Below are positions 1 to 8,062 of a DNA stretch of 64,000 bases, in pieces. The notes under the pieces are model-generated. The model was not told where the DNA came from. It saw only the letters and a list, made by a program, of their open reading frames with translations, and made no database searches. The position numbers and the translations under genes are program-made. This DNA comes from Streptomyces lincolnensis (GTDB lineage Bacteria; Actinomycetota; Actinomycetes; Streptomycetales; Streptomycetaceae). The DNA is taken from positions 4,464,001 through 4,528,000 of the forward strand of contig NZ_CP016438.1 in NCBI RefSeq assembly GCF_001685355.1. The letters are read 5' to 3'. Position 1 is the first letter of the stretch. Every line of letters begins with the position of its first letter.

Positions 1-1
1 C

Positions 2-442
2 CTGGCGTTCGCCTGCGACCTGGTACTGGCCGCCGAATCCGCCCGGTTCATCGAGGTGTTCGTCCGGCGAGGACTCGTGCCGGACGGCGGTGGCGCGTAC
101 CTCCTCCCCCGGCTGGTCGGCCCGCAGCGCGCGAAGGAGCTGATGTTCTTCGGCGACGCGCTCACCGCGGCGGACGCGGAACGCCTCGGTCTGGTCAACC
201 GGGTCGTCCCGGACGCCGAGTTGGACAAGACCGCCCGCGCGTGGGCGGAGCGGCTGGCCGCCGGGCCCACCCGGGCCCTCGCCCTGACCAAGCAGCTCGT
301 CAACGCCTCCCTCGACACCGACCGTGCCGGCGCGTTCGCCGCGGAGGCCGCCGCGCAGGAGATCAACATGACGACCGTGGACGCGCGGGAGGGCGTGGCG
401 AGCTTCGTGGAGCGCAGAAGCCCCGAGTACCGGGGTCGCTAG
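2..442 (+). CDS. enoyl-CoA hydratase/isomerase (crotonase) family protein, 5' end cut off
   Basis: The reading frame is open to the left edge, so only the C-terminal part (about 146 residues) is present. It begins LAFACDLVLAAESARF, the segment of the crotonase fold around the oxyanion hole and catalytic loop, and continues through FVRRGLVPDGGGAYLLPRLV and a typical crotonase C-terminal helical region (LTAADAERLGLVNRVVP). Members hydrate or isomerise enoyl-CoA thioesters in beta-oxidation-like pathways; the substrate cannot be read from this fragment. It ends 41 bases before the flavin reductase gene, with a palindromic operator in the gap, so the downstream gene probably has its own promoter. 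The true start lies outside the window. Confidence 0.9.
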   Translation: MAFACDLVLAAESARFIEVFVRRGLVPDGGGAYLLPRLVGPQRAKELMFFGDALTAADAERLGLVNRVVPDAELDKTARAWAERLAAGPTRALALTKQLVNASLDTDRAGAFAAEAAAQEINMTTVDAREGVASFVERRSPEYRGR

Positions 443-450
443 CCTTCTCA

Positions 451-467
451 TCTGACACCCCGTCAGG
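451..467. promoter_or_regulatory. palindromic operator TCTGAC-N5-GTCAGG
   Basis: The sequence TCTGACACCCCGTCAGG is an inverted repeat with a 5-base spacer, 17 bases upstream of the flavin reductase start. The same arrangement occurs at 8000-8016, 13693-13709 and 13782-13798, always in front of genes of the same acyl-CoA catabolic block. The size and symmetry fit a TetR-family dimer; no cognate regulator gene lies nearby in this window. Confidence 0.6.
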
Positions 468-483
468 TTCAATGGAGGGCGTG

Positions 484-1080
484 ATGGGACAAGCCGGAAT
501 GGCCGAAGCCGCCGTCCGTTATCTCAGGGCGGCCGGGGCACAGCCCGTGGAGGCGCTGCCGCGACCCGAGTTGCGGTGCGTCGGCGAGGACGAGCGGGCG
601 CCGGTCGACCAGGCCGAGTTCCGTCGGGTGCTGGGGAGTTTCGCGACCGGCGTGACCGTCGTGACGGCACCCGCCACCGACAGCGATACCCCTCCCGCCG
701 GGTTCGCCTGCCAGTCCTTCTCCTCCCTCTCCCTCGACCCGCCCCTCGTCGCCTTCATGGTCGGCCGTACGTCGACGACCTGGCCGCGGATCGCCCGCGC
801 CGGGGTCTTCTGCGTCAACGTCCTGGGCGCCCACCAGGGCGAGCTGTGCCGCGGTTTCGCCGTGAGCGGCCGGGACAAGTTCGCCGACGTCGCCTACGAC
901 GCGTCCCCCGCCTCCGGTTCCCCGCGTCTCGCCGGTGCGCTCGCCTGGATCGACTGCACGATCCACGCGGTGCACACGGGCGGCGACCACCTCATCGTCG
1001 TAGGCCGGGTGGAGGCGCTGGGGACGGGCGCGGGCGAGGACGAGGCACCGCTGCTGTTCCACAAGGGCCGGTTCGTCTGA
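484..1080 (+). CDS. flavin reductase family protein
   Basis: 198 residues. From about residue 40 it has the flavin-reductase-like FMN-binding split barrel: FRRVLGSFATGVTVVTA, then FACQSFSSLSLDPPLVAF and the later GDHLIVVGRV strand, as in HpaC and HsaB. Such proteins supply reduced FMN/FAD to a partner monooxygenase. No two-component oxygenase is in the window, so the partner is probably to the left. The ATG at 484 is preferred because GGAGGG lies 4-5 bases upstream; an in-frame GTG at 481 is too close to it. The N-terminal 40 residues lie outside the conserved domain. The gene converges with the MFS gene with a 1-base gap. Confidence 0.85.
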   Translation: MGQAGMAEAAVRYLRAAGAQPVEALPRPELRCVGEDERAPVDQAEFRRVLGSFATGVTVVTAPATDSDTPPAGFACQSFSSLSLDPPLVAFMVGRTSTTWPRIARAGVFCVNVLGAHQGELCRGFAVSGRDKFADVAYDASPASGSPRLAGALAWIDCTIHAVHTGGDHLIVVGRVEALGTGAGEDEAPLLFHKGRFV

Positions 1081-1081
1081 C

Positions 1082-2386
1082 TCAGGCCACCACCGGCGTC
1101 GGCACCGGGGGCCTGCGCCGGATCACCAGCGCCATCAGCGCCGCCGCCGCGCACAGCGCGCCCGAGGCGTACCAGACCATGTCGTACGAGCCGAAGACGT
1201 CCCGCGCGACACCGCCGAGGAAGGCCACCAGGGCGGCGCCGACCTGGTGGGAGGCGAGGACCCAGCCGAAGACGATGGCGCTGTCCTCGCCGTAGTGCTC
1301 GCGGCACAGCGCGACGGTGGGCGGGACGGTGGCGACCCAGTCGAGGCCGTAGAAGACGATGAAGAAGATCATCGGCGGGTGGACCGAGGAGGTGAGCAGC
1401 ATCGGGAGGAAGAGCAGCGAGATGCCCCGCAGCGCGTAGTACACGGCGAGCAGCCGGCGCGGTTCGAAGCGGTCGGTGAACCAGCCGGAGGCGATCGTGC
1501 CGATGACGTCGAACACGCCGATGACCGCGAGCAGTGAGGCCGCCGCCTGGACCGGCATGTGCTCGTCGTGGGCCGCGGGAATGAAGTGGGTCTGGATCAG
1601 GCCGTTGGTCGAGGCCCCGCAGATCGCGAAGGTGCCCGCCAGCAGCCAGAAGGGGCCGGTGCGGGCGGCCCTGAACAGGACGCCGACCGCGCGCCGGGCC
1701 GCCCCGGGCACCGGTTCCGGCTTCGGTACGAACTCCTTGGCGCCGTAGGGCTTCAGGCCCACGTCGGCCGGGTGGTCGCGCAGCAGCAGCCAGACGAAGG
1801 GGACGACGGCGAGGGCGGCCAGCGCCACCGTGACCGCCGGCGGGCGCCAGCCCTGCCGCTCCACCATCCACGACAGCACGGGCAGGAAGATCAGCTGCCC
1901 TGAGGCCGAGGCGGCCGTGAGGATGCCGGTGACCAGGCCGCGCCGTTCGGTGAACCAGCGGTTGGTGACCGTCGCCGCGAAGGCCAGCGCCATCGAGCCG
2001 GAGCCGAGGCCCACCAGCAGGCCCCAGCACAGCAGCAGCTGCCAGGCCGCCGTCATCCACACCGTCAGCCCGGAGCCGAGCGCGATCAGGCTCAGCGCGA
2101 CCGCGACCACCCGCCGGATGCCGAAGCGGTCCATCAGGGCCGCGGCGAAGGGGGCGGTGAGCCCGTACAGCGCGAGGTTGACGGAGACCGCCGCGCCGAT
2201 CGTGCCGCGCGACCAGCCGAAATCCTGGTGCAGGGGATCGATGAGCAGACCCGGCAGGGAACGGAAGGCGGCCGCGCCGATGATCGTCACGAAGGTGACG
2301 GCGGCGACGAACCAGGCCCGGTGGATGCGGATGCGGCGCCGGGGGCCGGTCTCCTGGACGGCGGCGGCTTCGGTTGTCTGGGTCAC
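1082..2386 (-). CDS. MFS transporter (oxalate/formate antiporter-like)
   Basis: 434 residues with about 12 hydrophobic segments and charged loops typical of the major facilitator superfamily. The loop after helix 2 reads LMDRFGIRRVV, a variant of the MFS loop 2-3 motif. A central cytoplasmic loop (LLLRDHPADVGLKPYGAKEF) separates the two six-helix halves. The overall pattern resembles the oxalate:formate antiporter/monocarboxylate branch, so an organic acid substrate is a reasonable guess but not shown. The GTG start at 2386 faces the AdpA-like regulator across 84 bases, suggesting that the regulator may control this exporter. Confidence 0.85.
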   Translation of the reverse strand: MTQTTEAAAVQETGPRRRIRIHRAWFVAAVTFVTIIGAAAFRSLPGLLIDPLHQDFGWSRGTIGAAVSVNLALYGLTAPFAAALMDRFGIRRVVAVALSLIALGSGLTVWMTAAWQLLLCWGLLVGLGSGSMALAFAATVTNRWFTERRGLVTGILTAASASGQLIFLPVLSWMVERQGWRPPAVTVALAALAVVPFVWLLLRDHPADVGLKPYGAKEFVPKPEPVPGAARRAVGVLFRAARTGPFWLLAGTFAICGASTNGLIQTHFIPAAHDEHMPVQAAASLLAVIGVFDVIGTIASGWFTDRFEPRRLLAVYYALRGISLLFLPMLLTSSVHPPMIFFIVFYGLDWVATVPPTVALCREHYGEDSAIVFGWVLASHQVGAALVAFLGGVARDVFGSYDMVWYASGALCAAAALMALVIRRRPPVPTPVVA

Positions 2387-2470
2387 GCCCTACAGCTTCC
2401 GGTCCGCGCCCACCGCGATCGAGTGGCCCGAAGGACAGCATTCGCTAGGATCGGGCCATACGATGGGGCC

Positions 2471-3490
2471 ATGAGCCGTGACCCGGAGTTCCGCCCGCAC
2501 CGCGTGGTCGTCCTCGCCCTCGACGGGCTGCTGCCGTTCGAGCTGGGCATCCCGCACCGGATCTTCGGCCGCCCCAAGGACGCCGGGCGACGGCACCTGT
2601 ACGAGGTCGTGACCTGCTCGATCCGCCCGCCGGGCCCGGTTCAGACCGACGCCGACTTCGCCGTCCACGTCGAGCACGGACCCGAGGCGCTGGCCACCGC
2701 CGACACCGTGATCGTCCCGGCGTCCTACGAACTCGGCCCGGTCTTCGAACAGGGCGTCCTGACCGAGGAACTGGCCGCCGCCCTCGCGCACATCCGCCCC
2801 GGCACCCGGCTCGCCTCGATCTGCACCGGCGTGTACGTCCTGGCCGCCGCCGGGTACCTCGACGGCCGCCCCGCCACCACGCACTGGGCCGACGCCGACC
2901 GTCTCCAGCGGCTCTTCCCGCGGATCGAGGTCGACCCGGACGTCCTGTTCATCGACGACGGCGACGTCCTGACCTCCGCGGGGGTCGCCGCCGGGATCGA
3001 CCTGTGCCTGCACATGGTGCGCCGCGACCACGGCACGGCGATCGCCAACGAGGTGGCCCGCCGCACCGTCGTACCGCCGCACCGCGACGGCGGACAGGCC
3101 CAGTACATCCACCGTCCCGTGCCGGACCCGCAGCAGGCCACCACGACCTCGGCGCGCGCCTGGGCGCTGGGCCGGCTGCACGAGCCGATCCAGCTGCGGG
3201 ACATGGCCGAGCAGGAGGCCATGTCGGTGCGGACCTTCACCCGCCGGTTCCGCGAGGAGGTCGGCGTCAGCCCGGGCCAGTGGCTCACCCAGCAGCGCGT
3301 GGAGCGGGCCCGGCACCTGCTGGAGTCCACCGGCCTCTCCGTCGACCAGGTCGCCCGCGACGCGGGCTTCGGCACCGCCCAGTCGATGCGCCAGCACCTA
3401 CAGGCGGCGCTCGGCGTCACCCCCACCGGCTATCGGCGCACCTTCCGCACCAGCGGCGACACCGACGGCCGCTCCCCGAGCCGCGCCTGA
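2471..3490 (+). CDS. GlxA/AdpA-like transcriptional regulator (DJ-1/PfpI + AraC HTH)
   Basis: 339 residues. Residues about 8-190 form a DJ-1/PfpI amidotransferase-like dimerisation domain with the elbow SICTGVYVLAAAG and the THWADADRL and DGDVLTSAGVAAGIDLCLH segments. Residues about 225-330 are an AraC DNA-binding domain with two helix-turn-helices (MSVRTFTRRFREEVGVSPGQW and VDQVARDAGFGTAQSMRQHL). This architecture is shared with AdpA, the Streptomyces developmental regulator, but the protein is shorter than AdpA. The ATG at 2471 is the first start after the short divergent promoter. Its last 93 bases overlap the 3' end of the convergent MFS gene. Confidence 0.85.
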   Translation: MSRDPEFRPHRVVVLALDGLLPFELGIPHRIFGRPKDAGRRHLYEVVTCSIRPPGPVQTDADFAVHVEHGPEALATADTVIVPASYELGPVFEQGVLTEELAAALAHIRPGTRLASICTGVYVLAAAGYLDGRPATTHWADADRLQRLFPRIEVDPDVLFIDDGDVLTSAGVAAGIDLCLHMVRRDHGTAIANEVARRTVVPPHRDGGQAQYIHRPVPDPQQATTTSARAWALGRLHEPIQLRDMAEQEAMSVRTFTRRFREEVGVSPGQWLTQQRVERARHLLESTGLSVDQVARDAGFGTAQSMRQHLQAALGVTPTGYRRTFRTSGDTDGRSPSRA

Positions 3491-4651
3491 CACCGCCCGC
3501 CGGCTCTCCCCCCACCAGCCGAGCGCCATCAGCAGCAGGCCCAGACCCACGCCGGCCAGGATGGCCGTGGACGGAGCGACCACCTGGAGCAGGGTGCCGG
3601 CGAGCGAGCCCGTCGCCGCGTAACCGGCGCCCGCGGCCGCGTACATCACGGAGTACCCGGCGGCCAGGGCCCCGGGCGGCACGGCCTCGCGCAGGGACAG
3701 GTTGCGGGTGATCAGCGCACCCGACTGGAGCGTGCCCGCCAGGACGAGGGCGACCGCGATCCCGGCCGCGCCCGGTATCAGCGCGGCGAGCGCCACGAAG
3801 GCCGACATGCCGCCCATCAGGACGACACTGCGCGTCCGGAGCCGCCCCGGCCACGACCGCAGTCCGTACAGGAACGCCCCGACGCCCGCTCCCACGGCCA
3901 GTCCCGCCAGCATCGGACCGGACCAGCCGACGCCGATGCCCCGCTGCTCCAGCAGGGCGGGCAGGGTCAGCTCGGCCAGGCCGAGCAGGGTGAGGCTCGC
4001 CGCGCCCGTGACGTACACCGGCCAGGCGCGGACCAGCACACGGACCTTTACGCGGCCGGTGTCCCCGTCCTCGTCCGCCCCGCCCCAGCCGGCGGGCAGC
4101 AGTCGGTGGCCCACGATCGCCGCCGCCATGAGCGCGGCCCCGAGGAGCAGCGGGACGCGCGGGGCGATCCCGAGGGCGAGTCCGGCGACCGCGACCGGGG
4201 AGACCGCCCACACCCCGGACATCAGCATCGACTCGGTGGACAGCGCCTGCGCCACGGCGCGTTCGGGGATCAGCGAGGTCAGCAGCGTCCGCTGACCGCC
4301 GGCCACCGCGGCCGGCGCGGCACCGGCGAGGAACGCGAACGCGCCGAGCACGAGCGGGTGCGCCCCCGCCAGTACCCCGAGCCCGGCGAACCCCACCGCT
4401 CCGCCCGCGAGGCCGAGCGTCAGATGGCGCCGGCCCCGGGCCGGGTCCAGCCGCATCCCGAGGACCGGCGCCCCGGCGATCTCGCCGAGCACATAGGCCG
4501 CTGCGAGCGCCGCACCCAGCGAGTAGCCGCCGGGCCGCTCCCGCACCAGGAAGACCAGGGCCAACGGCGCCATGGCGACCGGCATACGGGCGGCGACGGC
4601 CGCGCCGGCCCAGATCAGGACCTGCTGGGAGGCGACGTCACGGTAGGTCAT
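3398..4651 (-). CDS. MFS transporter
   Basis: 417 residues, almost wholly hydrophobic, with about 12 membrane segments rich in Ala, Gly and Leu and a cytoplasmic loop near the middle (GADEDGDTGRVKVRV). It fits a drug/metabolite exporter of the major facilitator superfamily; no substrate can be assigned. The C-terminal tail (about the last 35 residues, Ala/Gly-rich) is read from DNA that also encodes the end of the AdpA-like gene on the other strand, an antisense overlap of 93 bases. The start codon is 53 bases from a cluster of DnaA boxes in its promoter region. Confidence 0.8.
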   Translation of the reverse strand: MTYRDVASQQVLIWAGAAVAARMPVAMAPLALVFLVRERPGGYSLGAALAAAYVLGEIAGAPVLGMRLDPARGRRHLTLGLAGGAVGFAGLGVLAGAHPLVLGAFAFLAGAAPAAVAGGQRTLLTSLIPERAVAQALSTESMLMSGVWAVSPVAVAGLALGIAPRVPLLLGAALMAAAIVGHRLLPAGWGGADEDGDTGRVKVRVLVRAWPVYVTGAASLTLLGLAELTLPALLEQRGIGVGWSGPMLAGLAVGAGVGAFLYGLRSWPGRLRTRSVVLMGGMSAFVALAALIPGAAGIAVALVLAGTLQSGALITRNLSLREAVPPGALAAGYSVMYAAAGAGYAATGSLAGTLLQVVAPSTAILAGVGLGLLLMALGWWGESRRAVSGAARGAAVGVAAGAEGAPIAGGGDAERRL

Positions 4652-4703
4652 GCGTCGACGCTATGCGTCGGCACCGACAGGCCCCCACGGATTTTCCGCA
4701 GCC

Positions 4704-4764
4704 TGTGGACAACCCCGCTTCCGGCGCCCTGTGGACAACCCGGTTTCCCGGAGCCTGTGGACAA
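4704..4764. other. cluster of three DnaA boxes at 26-bp period
   Basis: Three perfect copies of TGTGGACAA (reverse complement TTGTCCACA, the preferred Streptomyces DnaA box) start at 4704, 4730 and 4756, exactly 26 bases apart and all in the same orientation. The 26-base units are degenerate tandem repeats (GCCTGTGGACAACCC followed by a C/T-rich spacer). They fill the gap between the MFS start (4651) and the alcohol dehydrogenase stop (4786). The arrangement suits DnaA binding or titration, or autoregulated transcription, rather than an origin: no dnaA, dnaN or oriC-scale box array is present. Confidence 0.75.
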
Positions 4765-4785
4765 CCCCGGCCGGGCACAGACACG

Positions 4786-5835
4786 TCAGAACGTCAGCAC
4801 CCCCCGAGCCACCCGGCCCGCCTCCGCGTCCCCCGCCGCCTTCTCGAAGTCCTCGACGGGATAGGTCTGCGTCGCCAACTCGTCCAGCAGCAGCCGCCCC
4901 TGCCGGTACAGCTCGGCGTAGACCGCGATGTCCCGCTGCGGCCGCGACGACCCGTACCGGCAACCCAGGATCGACTTGTCCAGGTACATCGACGAGACCA
5001 GGAAGGACGCCTCGGCGCCCGCGGGCGGGACGCCGAGGAGGATCGCCTGTCCATGGCGGTCCAGCAGGTCGATCGCCTGCCGGATCAGCTCGACCCGCCC
5101 GACGCACTCGAAGGCGTGGTCCGCCCCGGTGGGCAGCAGGTCCCGCACCCCTTCCGTCGAGGTCAGGAAGTCGGTCGCGCCGAACGTCCGGGCCACCGCC
5201 TCCTTCGCGGGGTTGGCGTCCACGGCCACGATCCGCAGCGCGCCCGCGATGCGCGCGCCCTGGATGACGTTGAGCCCGATCCCGCCCGTGCCGATCACCA
5301 GCACACTGTCCCCCTGCCTCACCCCGGCCCGGTTCAGCACGGCACCGACCCCGGTCAGCACCCCGCACCCGATGAGCGCGGCCGACGGCATCGGGATGTC
5401 CTTCGGGATCCGCACCGCCTGCACGCCCCGCACCACGGTCCGTTCCGCGAAGGCGGAGTTGGACGCGAACTGGAACACCGGCTGCCCGCCCCGCGTGAAC
5501 GGCCGCCCCGGCCGCCCGATCGCCTGCCGGCACATCGTGGGCCGCCCCCGGTCGCAGTCGGCGCAGGCCCCGCAGTTGGCGAGCGTGGACAGGGCCACAT
5601 GATCCCCGGGGGCCACATGCCGCACCCCCGCGCCCACGGCCTCCACCACCCCGGCGCCCTCATGCCCCAGCACCACAGGAACCGGGAAAGGTATGGTCCC
5701 GTCCACCACAGACAGGTCGCTGTGGCACAGCCCCGCCGCCGAGATCGCGACCTGCACCTCACCGGGCCCGGGATCCCGTACGACGAGATCGTCCACGACC
5801 TCGACCCGCTTGCCGTCGAACACCACGCCACGCAT
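4786..5835 (-). CDS. zinc-dependent alcohol dehydrogenase (MDR family)
   Basis: 349 residues with a complete medium-chain dehydrogenase signature. Catalytic zinc ligands are seen in GLCHSD, GHEGAGVVE and IGCGV; a structural-zinc loop has four cysteines (CGACADCDRGRPTMC); the Rossmann motif is VLVIGTGGIGLNVIQ. It should oxidise an alcohol or reduce an aldehyde with NAD(P). The ATG at 5835 shares its A with the TGA of the upstream acyl-CoA dehydrogenase (TGATG), so the two are translationally coupled. It is the last gene of the SDR, acyl-CoA dehydrogenase, alcohol dehydrogenase unit. The substrate is probably an alcohol intermediate of the same catabolic route. Confidence 0.9.
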   Translation of the reverse strand: MRGVVFDGKRVEVVDDLVVRDPGPGEVQVAISAAGLCHSDLSVVDGTIPFPVPVVLGHEGAGVVEAVGAGVRHVAPGDHVALSTLANCGACADCDRGRPTMCRQAIGRPGRPFTRGGQPVFQFASNSAFAERTVVRGVQAVRIPKDIPMPSAALIGCGVLTGVGAVLNRAGVRQGDSVLVIGTGGIGLNVIQGARIAGALRIVAVDANPAKEAVARTFGATDFLTSTEGVRDLLPTGADHAFECVGRVELIRQAIDLLDRHGQAILLGVPPAGAEASFLVSSMYLDKSILGCRYGSSRPQRDIAVYAELYRQGRLLLDELATQTYPVEDFEKAAGDAEAGRVARGVLTF

Positions 5836-6989
5836 CACACAGCCCCGCCCTTCGGCTCCCTCGGCAGACCGAGCACGCGCTCGGCGATGATCGTGCGCTG
5901 GATCTGGTCGGAGCCGCCGTAGATCGTGTCGGCGCGCGAGAACAGGAACTGCCGCTGCGACTCGTCCAGTTCGTACGGCGCAGAGGCCGACCACTCCCCG
6001 GGCCCCACCGCCCCCGCCGCGCCCCGCACCAGCATCGCCAGCTCCCCCAGCCGCTGATGCCACCCGCCCCACAGCACCTTGGCCACACTCGGCGCCCCCT
6101 GGTCCCCCGAACCCCCGAGCGTCCGCAACGCGTTCCACCGCATCACCCGCAACTCGGCCCACTGCCGCACCAGCCGCTCCCGTACGACGGAGTCCCGCAC
6201 CGCGCCGGTCGCCACGGCCAGCTCCACGACCCGCCCCAACTCCCGTGCGAACCCGATCTGCTGGGCCAGCGTCGACACCCCCCGCTCGAACCCGAGCAGA
6301 CTCATCGCGACCCGCCAGCCGCCCCCCTCGCCCCCCACCACATGCTCCGCACGCGCACACGCCCCGTCGAAGAAGACCTCGTTGAACTCACTCGTCCCGG
6401 TCATCTGCCGAATCGGCCGCACCTCGATCCGCCCCGGCTGATCCATGGGAACGAGCAGAAAAGTCAGCCCGCGGTGCCGCCGCGACTCCGGATCGCTGCG
6501 AGCGAGTACGAAGCACCAGTCCGCCTCCTGCGCGAGCGACGTCCAGATCTTCTGCCCGCTGACCCGGTACGTCCCGTCCGCGCCCCGCTCGGCCTTCGTC
6601 CGCACCCCCGCCAGATCCGACCCGGCACCCGGTTCGCTGTACCCCTGACACCACAGCTCGTCCCCGGCCGCGACCGGAGGCAGAAACCGCGACTTCTGCT
6701 CCTCCGTCCCATGAGCCAGCAGCGTCGGAGCCAGCAGATTCTCCCCAATATGCCCCGACCGCGAAGGCGCCCCCACCCGCGCGTACTCCTCGGCCCAGGC
6801 GACCTGCTGAGTCAGCGTGGCACTCCGATTGCCATATCCACTCTCCGGCCAACCCAGCCCGATCCACCCGGACTTGCCGAGGGTCCGCTCCCAACTCCGA
6901 CGGTCGGAGGCCCCCTCGACATGAGCCGCAAGCCACTCCCGCGCCTCACCCCGGAACACCTCATCCTCACCAGTGAACCCAAACTCCAC
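5835..6989 (-). CDS. acyl-CoA dehydrogenase family protein
   Basis: 384 residues with the usual N-terminal helical, middle beta and C-terminal helical domains. Signature segments are GYSEPGAGSDLAGVRT (FAD/substrate loop), SGQKIWTSLAQEADW and the C-terminal DQIQRTIIAERVLGLPR. It should introduce an alpha,beta double bond into an acyl-CoA with FAD. The GTG at 6989 is chosen because GAGAGGAGAG lies about 7 bases upstream; an open frame extends further but has no homology. The SDR gene upstream is separated by a copy of the intergenic repeat. It is translationally coupled to the alcohol dehydrogenase. Confidence 0.9.
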   Translation of the reverse strand: MEFGFTGEDEVFRGEAREWLAAHVEGASDRRSWERTLGKSGWIGLGWPESGYGNRSATLTQQVAWAEEYARVGAPSRSGHIGENLLAPTLLAHGTEEQKSRFLPPVAAGDELWCQGYSEPGAGSDLAGVRTKAERGADGTYRVSGQKIWTSLAQEADWCFVLARSDPESRRHRGLTFLLVPMDQPGRIEVRPIRQMTGTSEFNEVFFDGACARAEHVVGGEGGGWRVAMSLLGFERGVSTLAQQIGFARELGRVVELAVATGAVRDSVVRERLVRQWAELRVMRWNALRTLGGSGDQGAPSVAKVLWGGWHQRLGELAMLVRGAAGAVGPGEWSASAPYELDESQRQFLFSRADTIYGGSDQIQRTIIAERVLGLPREPKGGAV

Positions 6990-7028
6990 GAGGGCTCTCC
7001 TCTCAACACCGGTCGAGTCAGCCAACCC

Positions 7029-7099
7029 AGGGGCGCGGGGAACTGCGCGAACAACCACGAACCACCCGCAGCCGCCCGTGGACAGAACCCCCCGAGCTC
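7029..7099. repeat. Streptomyces intergenic repeat, single arm
   Basis: AGGGGCGCGGGGAACTGCGC followed by a CCACGAACC/CCCGCAGCCGC block and ending CCCCCCGAGCTCTTAG, where the last bases are the reverse stop codon of the SDR gene. The same unit recurs as an inverted pair at 18807-18924 and in shorter form at 26318-26345 and 42455-42526. It probably forms part of a hairpin or terminator and is a dispersed repeat of unknown function. Confidence 0.7.
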
Positions 7100-7978
7100 T
7101 TAGGCATCCGGCCCCCGCACAAGCAACGGCATAGGATCCACCCCCACAGACCCCGGCAAAACCTCCGAGATCATCTCCGGAGTCCAGGACCCGCCGGAGG
7201 CATACACAGCCCGCAACTCCCTCGGCTGCGCCCACACCGCAATCTTCGCCCCCGCAACGGTGTACACCTGCCCGGTAACCCCCAGAGCCCGAGCCGCGTC
7301 GGACAACAGATAGACCACCAGCGCCGCCACATCCTCCGGCTCACCGATCTCCACCAACCCGCCCGGCACCTTCGCCGACATCCGCGTACGAGCCACCGGC
7401 GCCACCGCGTTCGCGGTCACCCCGTACTTGTGCAGCCCCAGCGCCGCACTGCGGACCAGCGAGATCACCCCGCCCTTCGCCGCGCTGTAGTTGGCCTGGG
7501 AGACCGACCCCTGGTGATTCCCACTGGTGAATCCGATGAGCGTCCCGGCCCGCTGCTGCCGCATCACCGCGGAGGCGGCCCGGAACACGGTGAACGTGCC
7601 CTTCAGATGCGTGGCGATGACCGGGTCCCACTCCTCCTCGGCCATGTTGAACAGCATGCGCTCGCGCAGGATCCCGGCGACGCACACCACCCCGTCGAGC
7701 CGCCCGAAGGAGGACAGCGCGACATCGACGACCCGCTGCCCGCCCGCCATCGTGGAGATGTCGTCGGCGACGGCGACCGCTTCCCCGCCGGCCGCCTCGA
7801 TCTCCTTCACCACGCCCGAGGCGATCTCACTGGTGGGGGACGCTCCGTCCACGGAGACGCCGTAGTCGTTGACGACGACCTGCGCCCCTTCGGCCGCCGC
7901 GGCCAGGGCCACCGCCCGGCCGATACCGCGCCCGGCACCCGTCACGGCGACGACCTTGCCTGCCAAGAAGTTCCCCAC
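7100..7978 (-). CDS. SDR family NAD(P)-dependent oxidoreductase
   Basis: 292 residues. The classic short-chain dehydrogenase pattern is present: TGAGRGIGRAVAL cofactor motif at residues 14-26, an NDYG loop at about 37-40, catalytic Ser in FTSGNHQGS, and YSAAKGG with the active Tyr and Lys near residue 168. An extended loop after beta-2 (GVSVDGASPTSE) resembles hydroxyacyl-CoA dehydrogenase-like SDRs such as MaoC-linked types. It likely oxidises a 3-hydroxyacyl-CoA or a cyclic alcohol. The start is the ATG at 7978, facing the cyclase gene across an 84-base region that contains two palindromes of the block-wide operator type. Confidence 0.88.
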   Translation of the reverse strand: MGNFLAGKVVAVTGAGRGIGRAVALAAAAEGAQVVVNDYGVSVDGASPTSEIASGVVKEIEAAGGEAVAVADDISTMAGGQRVVDVALSSFGRLDGVVCVAGILRERMLFNMAEEEWDPVIATHLKGTFTVFRAASAVMRQQRAGTLIGFTSGNHQGSVSQANYSAAKGGVISLVRSAALGLHKYGVTANAVAPVARTRMSAKVPGGLVEIGEPEDVAALVVYLLSDAARALGVTGQVYTVAGAKIAVWAQPRELRAVYASGGSWTPEMISEVLPGSVGVDPMPLLVRGPDA

Positions 7979-7999
7979 GCCGGACCCCTTCCCGCGGTT

Positions 8000-8033
8000 T
8001 CTGACGGACCGTTAGATTTTATGACCCGTCAGA
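8000..8033. promoter_or_regulatory. double operator between SDR and cyclase genes
   Basis: TCTGACGGACCGTTAGA (8000-8016) matches the block-wide palindrome with one mismatch in the right arm. A second, tighter palindrome, TGACCCGTCA with GA following, lies at 8022-8033. The pair occupies the middle of the 84-base divergent promoter, so one repressor could control both directions. Confidence 0.6.
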
Positions 8034-8062
8034 CCGCAGGACACAAGCCCCGGGAGGGCCCC

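Noticed and set aside
241..1080. Longer flavin reductase reading frame starting inside the enoyl-CoA hydratase gene
   Set aside because: The extra N-terminal part is an Arg-rich shadow of the hydratase frame and lacks a ribosome binding site; ATG 484 has one.
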